NCBI GenBank assembly: GCA_028565715.1 | Contig: JAOXYC010222793.1 | Location: 1-10,897, forward strand | Source of the DNA: Phoronis pallida | Lineage: Eukaryota > Phoronida > Phoronidae | Length of the DNA stretch: 10,897 nucleotides | Direction: 5' to 3' | Shown here: piece after piece, positions 6,850 to 10,897 of the stretch | Layout of the letters: each line of letters begins with the position of its first letter | Position numbering within the stretch: position 1 is the first letter of the stretch | Translations under genes and position numbers: made by a program | Notes under the pieces: generated by a model | What the model saw: only the letters and a program-made list of their open reading frames with translations | What the model was told of the DNA's origin: nothing | Database searches by the model: none

Positions 6850-9302
6850 TTGATCTTCGGTATTTTAATCGTTGTTTACTGGCGAACATCTAAATAAATA
6901 TATCTTGATTAAATTTCTATTTATAAAAGCCGTGGGTATGGGAAATCTTCATTTGGGTAATTTCTCTGGATTTTCGCCGCTGTCAACTTTTATTCCGTCG
7001 CAGGCAAATACATCATCGACCGTCACATCCTCGTCAGTTTTAACAGTGGCAACATTAATTTGACAGCGATAAAATTAATTTTAACCAGACCCCAATGTCT
7101 CTTTTTCCATGACATTTCGTCAATATATAATAGATTGGCCCGTGTCAGAACGGTTCAATACACCATTCACTCCCCCAAGTATAAGGTAATGTCGTGTCAA
7201 AGACACATGCAGCGCTGCACTGTTTTACAAAAAGTTCAAATAGTTCTTAACCATCCGATATAGGTTCAAAGCATTTTTTGTTGATTTACAACTGACCCTC
7301 ATATTTTATAGCGCCTTTTAATATTCAAAAAACAACGAGTACACATTCCCAGGTAAATTTGGCATTTACATGATATTTAGCTTCCATGTTTTGTCATGTA
7401 TGAAACAGCTATTGACATTTCCAAAAGATACACAGTAATTACGCATTAAGTTTCAAGCTCGTATTTATAAGGTTTCAAATGGTCTTAAAATATGATTGTA
7501 AACAAAGAGGCTCCTGGCTATGTCTGCAATAGACTCAGCTTATACGATTCGATTTATCACAACTTAATATAGTGAGTTTCACCTAAAGTATATTTCTAGT
7601 TATCCTCCCAAAGGAACGTCCCATTCTTAGCCTGTCTGGAGATGATCTAATCGTTTCCATTAGCCAGGTGTTAGGTAATAAACATTATCAGGTATATCGC
7701 GTGATTTTTTAAACTCAAGTTCATCTTCAGTATAAACCAGCTCACTGCGATATCAGTGATCAACCTAATATTCTTGTTAATTTCCAATTTGAACATAGAT
7801 AAAACTTTTTCATCAAGAATTGTTTTTCTAACTTTCGGCACGGCTATAGAAGGTGTGAACGGGAAAAGGTTTAGACCTTTTCATATTTTTACTCGGATTT
7901 TTACCAATGTTTATTGCTTTACACTATACTCAAAACTGACATTTAACCGTATACCAAGCCCGTTTTATACTTGCCGAGGGCTTTTCATGTAATTTTTGTT
8001 TAAATTGATCGTTGAATATGTATAGGAGTAAAAGAAAATTTCACAGATTTCGACCCTTGCCTGTGTCCAACAAATTGCGTTTCTTTCTAGGACTTTCGGT
8101 AAGACTTTTGTGTCATCAACTTTAGGGATCGTTAGAAGGATTTACACATTTATGCGATGTAAAGACTTTTACAGCTGGAACTAGAAGTGACTGCTTCTTA
8201 TGCGTTTGCTATGCTTACACTGACTATCACAAGTCATTCTTTAGTTCTAAACATCTAAACAAAAGATTCACACCCACCTGTTAAAGTTCCATAGATAATT
8301 GGATATAATTATCACTCACAAGATAGACAGGTGCGCAAAGTCCTGATCCGAACAGATATATACCGTACACCTTCACCTGCTAACCGGTCGCCGTATGTAA
8401 ATAAACTTATTCCCAATGATTACACACAGGTCTAGCACCGTGCATGCCTACCTTGGGTCCTCTGATGGGCTGCTATCTGTTCAGGCGTACAAAAGATTAT
8501 CTGCCCACGACAGCTGGTTGTTATGCGTGACCGGTTATTCGACTGTTTACCGTACTACTGAGAAATCTCCGACGTAATTTTATCAAAAATTTGTTCGCGT
8601 GATTTTAGGGAGAAATAAGAGGAGGCTGACTTTACCAGTGCATGTTTAAATTATGGTTGTCCTGTTCAGTTATTGGATGTTACCCACCGAGGAATTCTTG
8701 GTTACGCCCATATATTAATCTTCAATTTATGAAACAAATGAAGTTTGAAATCGACTTTTTATTTGACAGCATCTTGAAATGATTTTAAATGATAAATTAT
8801 ACAATCCGCGACTATCAATAAAATCATGGATTTATATATTTATTAATTAAGTCCATGTTAAAATACACTGGTAGAGTTAATTAGAATGAAACAAAACAAC
8901 GTGTACACGAATCGACGACTGTTTAAAAACATGAACAATGCCGGGATCCCCTATATCCACAAAGCAAGATATGCGCTCAGAAATTGTGTTTAAGACCATC
9001 GCTTTTGTAACGGATATAGATATCCTCAAAGATTTTTTTTTTTCAGTGACAATTTTTTGAATGGCCGGTCACACTACAATCTATTGTAATTGTACATCTT
9101 TTGAACGATATTATCATAAAAAGTTTTAGACCAAAAACTGTAATTCTTTTTTGAGTGAGGTTGGAACAGATACGTCTAACCTAGGAACAAAACGATATAT
9201 CTAAACACGTGTTCAGATTGATTTCCATTCCATTAAAATCTATAATTAATGGATGACAAATGAAATGTCGGTAAATAATTAATTCATTGATGGGTTTTCT
9301 CT
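6850..9302. other. Gene-free stretch
   Basis: Plus-strand open frames at 6872-7063, 7060-7263 and 7756-7992 have no recognisable product and no flanking splice sites that would make them convincing exons. A TATAAAAG at 6922-6929 has no gene downstream. Three CACCTG-type E-boxes (8275-8280, 8328-8333 inverted, 8374-8379) and a symmetric AACACGTGTT E-box (9204-9213) are seen. An 11-T tract ending in CAG (9033-9046) looks like a splice acceptor, but the sequence after it is stop-rich. Confidence 0.45.
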
Positions 9303-9310
9303 GTTTGAAA

Positions 9311-9347
9311 TGACGTGATTTAGTACTTTCCCGAAGAGATGACGTCA
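9311..9347. promoter_or_regulatory. Possible CRE/ATF site pair
   Basis: A full palindromic CRE, TGACGTCA, is at 9340-9347, and a near match TGACGTGA is at 9311-9318, 29 bases upstream. CREB/ATF-type bZIP dimers bind such sites. No promoter or gene start is recognised next to them, so a regulatory role is only inferred. Confidence 0.3.
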
Positions 9348-10302
9348 GTTACTATAGGCCTACAATGGCAGTGCGTACGTACGATTTCTTGATCTGCGTA
9401 AAATCACGGACAATCATGGGAGGGTAACATCGACAATGGGTAATAAAATAGTTTAAATAGTTATAACAAACACATAATACATGAGGCAAGTTGAAAAAAC
9501 GAAAGTTTTATGTGAAAATTTCTTGTGCGTTTCTTGATTCTAAAGGACCTACCGTGCGTAAACGACTAACGTCAAACCACTCTTTACAGTACCGTACCCC
9601 CGGGACAGTACCTTTACCGGGTACGTTTCAGTCCTGGCTTTCAGTACAGGACCGTTGTCAATCTGTCCTGTTAATTGTCGTCAAGAATCTTGGAAAAGAA
9701 TCATCGGTCGGGTCCGGGAGTCCTGAGTTACGTTCCAATTTTTATATTCTGAATCTTGTACTAGATCCCCGGGTACTAGCTAGGTCGGGGCGATACCACA
9801 ACTGGCTACGCACATTGTTAACTGTGGGTGTTAGGGCCTTACAACAGTTTACAATACACATTCATTTACAAGGCTGTTAAGCAATAAACATGGTCCTCTA
9901 TTGTTCGATTAGTGTAACAACTCTCACTTGATTAGTTCTGTATAGGATGGGAGCCGATTTCATTTAAGCTGTGAACACACGGTAAATTACCTGGTTTTGC
10001 GTGAAAGGGGTGGTGCTGTGATTGTGTACTTATTTTTAGACTGGGGTGTTTTGGCAACAGGCGAACCTGGATTTCGGACAGACATATCTTTTTTTCATTT
10101 TGTCATATCATTTCACCCCTTAAACTACTAAAAAATTCGTCGATCTGTATAAACCTTAAAATTGCTAGAGATAAAACTACGGTAATTGTCTTTTTTGAAA
10201 AAGAGCCAGTTGATTTTAAAAAAGGGAATACAACTATTTCTATCAATATTAAATATATACCAGTCAGGTGATCCTTTTCGCTAATTTATTTCTATGTTCG
10301 CT
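9348..10302. other. Gene-free stretch with a locally GC-richer patch
   Basis: Between about 9545 and 9860 the composition is less AT-rich, with several CCCGGG and GTACC words, and an open frame of 129 codons (9491-9880, plus) passes through it. The translation shows no family likeness, has no splice or promoter context, and may be an old repeat fragment. The rest is AT-rich without features. Confidence 0.4.
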
Positions 10303-10674
10303 AAGGATGGTCGACTGCGCATTCATCATGATATAAACATATAGCTTAGACCGTCAAATTCGTTAGAGAAATAAACGAATTAAAACAAATGAAATCACTT
10401 CCTTTGCGTTCATTTTCTGTTATTTCATGTCAATTAGCTATCCTTACGACTTTTAAGTAACGATTAAAATCGTTACTTAAACTAAAACTTCGACATGCCT
10501 TTCAGCTTCGTAACCCTCTGGCTGGTAACCCGTCCATTTTTACCCACAATCTATAATAGCCTATATACTAAGTGAAACGACATATTTTTCCATTAAGTAG
10601 GCTAAACGTTTTTAAATATTTTCAAAACTAAAATTGATTTTTATATCATAGTGATTGCACTGTCGACCATCCTT
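10303..10674. mobile_element. MITE-like element (372 bp) with 35-bp terminal inverted repeats
   Basis: The left end, 10303-10337, and the right end, 10640-10674, are reverse complements over 35 bp with five mismatches. The outermost 13 bases (AAGGATGGTCGAC) and the inner ATGATATAAA are identical. The element is AT-rich, encodes nothing and encloses a 30-bp hairpin near its middle. At most a 2-bp CT duplication is visible outside, so the target duplication and superfamily are unresolved. No second copy is in the window. Confidence 0.75.
10452..10481. repeat. Hairpin, 14-bp perfect arms, 2-base spacer
   Basis: TTTAAGTAACGATT (10452-10465) and AATCGTTACTTAAA (10468-10481) are exact reverse complements separated by AA. 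It lies about 20 bp left of the midpoint of the element at 10303-10674, so it may be a structural part of that element or a smaller element nested inside it. Confidence 0.85.
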
Positions 10675-10897
10675 CTCTAGTGAACATGAGATATAGTTGC
10701 ACGTACTTAAGGTGGATTCACACCATTTCACAAGGTCGTCAGAATTTGATGAAATTCACTTAGGTTACAGGCGAGTACATGAAGTTTTTAAAATCAATAT
10801 TGAAAAATTGGTTGTGATATGCGTTCGAGAACTGTAACTCTATTTAAACGTCATTCTATTGAATATTTTACATTACGCCAGACGTAAATTTCATAAA
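10675..10897. other. Right-hand gene-free end of window
   Basis: This is AT-rich sequence with no open frame, splice signal or repeat that I can support. Confidence 0.4.

Noticed and set aside
6922-6929. TATAAAAG as a possible TATA box
   Set aside because: No coding exon or transcript signal follows it; such words are expected in AT-rich DNA.
9033-9046. Eleven T followed by CAG, like a strong splice acceptor
   Set aside because: The sequence after it contains early stops in the frames I read and no donor that would define a credible exon.
9491-9880. Longest open frame in the right part, 129 codons on the plus strand
   Set aside because: It has no recognisable domain, no splice or promoter context and no polyadenylation signal tied to it. 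The length is unremarkable for a locally GC-richer stretch. It could be an old repeat fragment, but I see no proof.
1-10897. CRISPR arrays, bacterial operons, tRNA or rRNA genes, viral genes
   Set aside because: I looked for regularly spaced repeats, Shine-Dalgarno-linked frames and tRNA-like arms on both strands and found none. The window has spliced eukaryotic genes.

Overview
This is AT-rich nuclear DNA from an animal, most likely a marine invertebrate. The evidence is a spliced gene with GT-AG introns, AATAAA polyadenylation signals, long gene-free stretches and several short non-autonomous DNA-transposon-like elements. The palindrome TAGGCCTA occurs three times; from memory this word is common in echinoderm, hemichordate and lancelet DNA, so a deuterostome invertebrate is my best guess, not a proven one. 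Nothing bacterial, viral or CRISPR-like is visible.

Left part (1-3149): two genes lie tail to tail. On the plus strand are the last two coding exons of VPS52 (1-105 and 542-688), a subunit of the GARP and EARP tethering complexes, followed by a 3' UTR with a well-formed polyadenylation signal at 1394-1399. The intron between the exons carries a 104-bp hairpin-forming inverted repeat. On the minus strand is a complete single-exon coding region of 337 codons (3111-2098). Its charged helical N-terminus and its C-terminal YLRH and EIF motifs resemble the poorly understood vertebrate protein CCDC190. A 5' UTR splice acceptor lies just upstream of its start codon. Two overlapping AATAAA signals at 1585-1597 suggest its 3' end is less than 200 bp from that of VPS52. 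The two genes share no known pathway.

Right part (3150-10897): about 7.7 kb with no recognisable coding sequence. It is probably the first intron(s), promoter and upstream intergenic DNA of the CCDC190-like gene. It holds a perfect 40-bp palindrome with no spacer (3428-3467), a 439-bp element with 26-bp terminal inverted repeats and repeated AATAAGCGCCC motifs (4567-5005), and a 372-bp element with 35-bp imperfect terminal inverted repeats (10303-10674) that encloses a 30-bp hairpin near its middle. There are also small clusters of possible transcription-factor sites (GTCAAC repeats, CRE-like sites, GATA-type inverted repeats). The open reading frames in this part are short and lack homology that I can recognise.

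I found no convincing new biological system. The items most worth checking are the perfect palindrome, the two transposon-like elements, and the VPS52/CCDC190-like linkage. The human counterparts of these two genes lie on 6p21.3 and 1q23, two arms of the MHC paralogon, so the pairing may preserve an ancestral arrangement.
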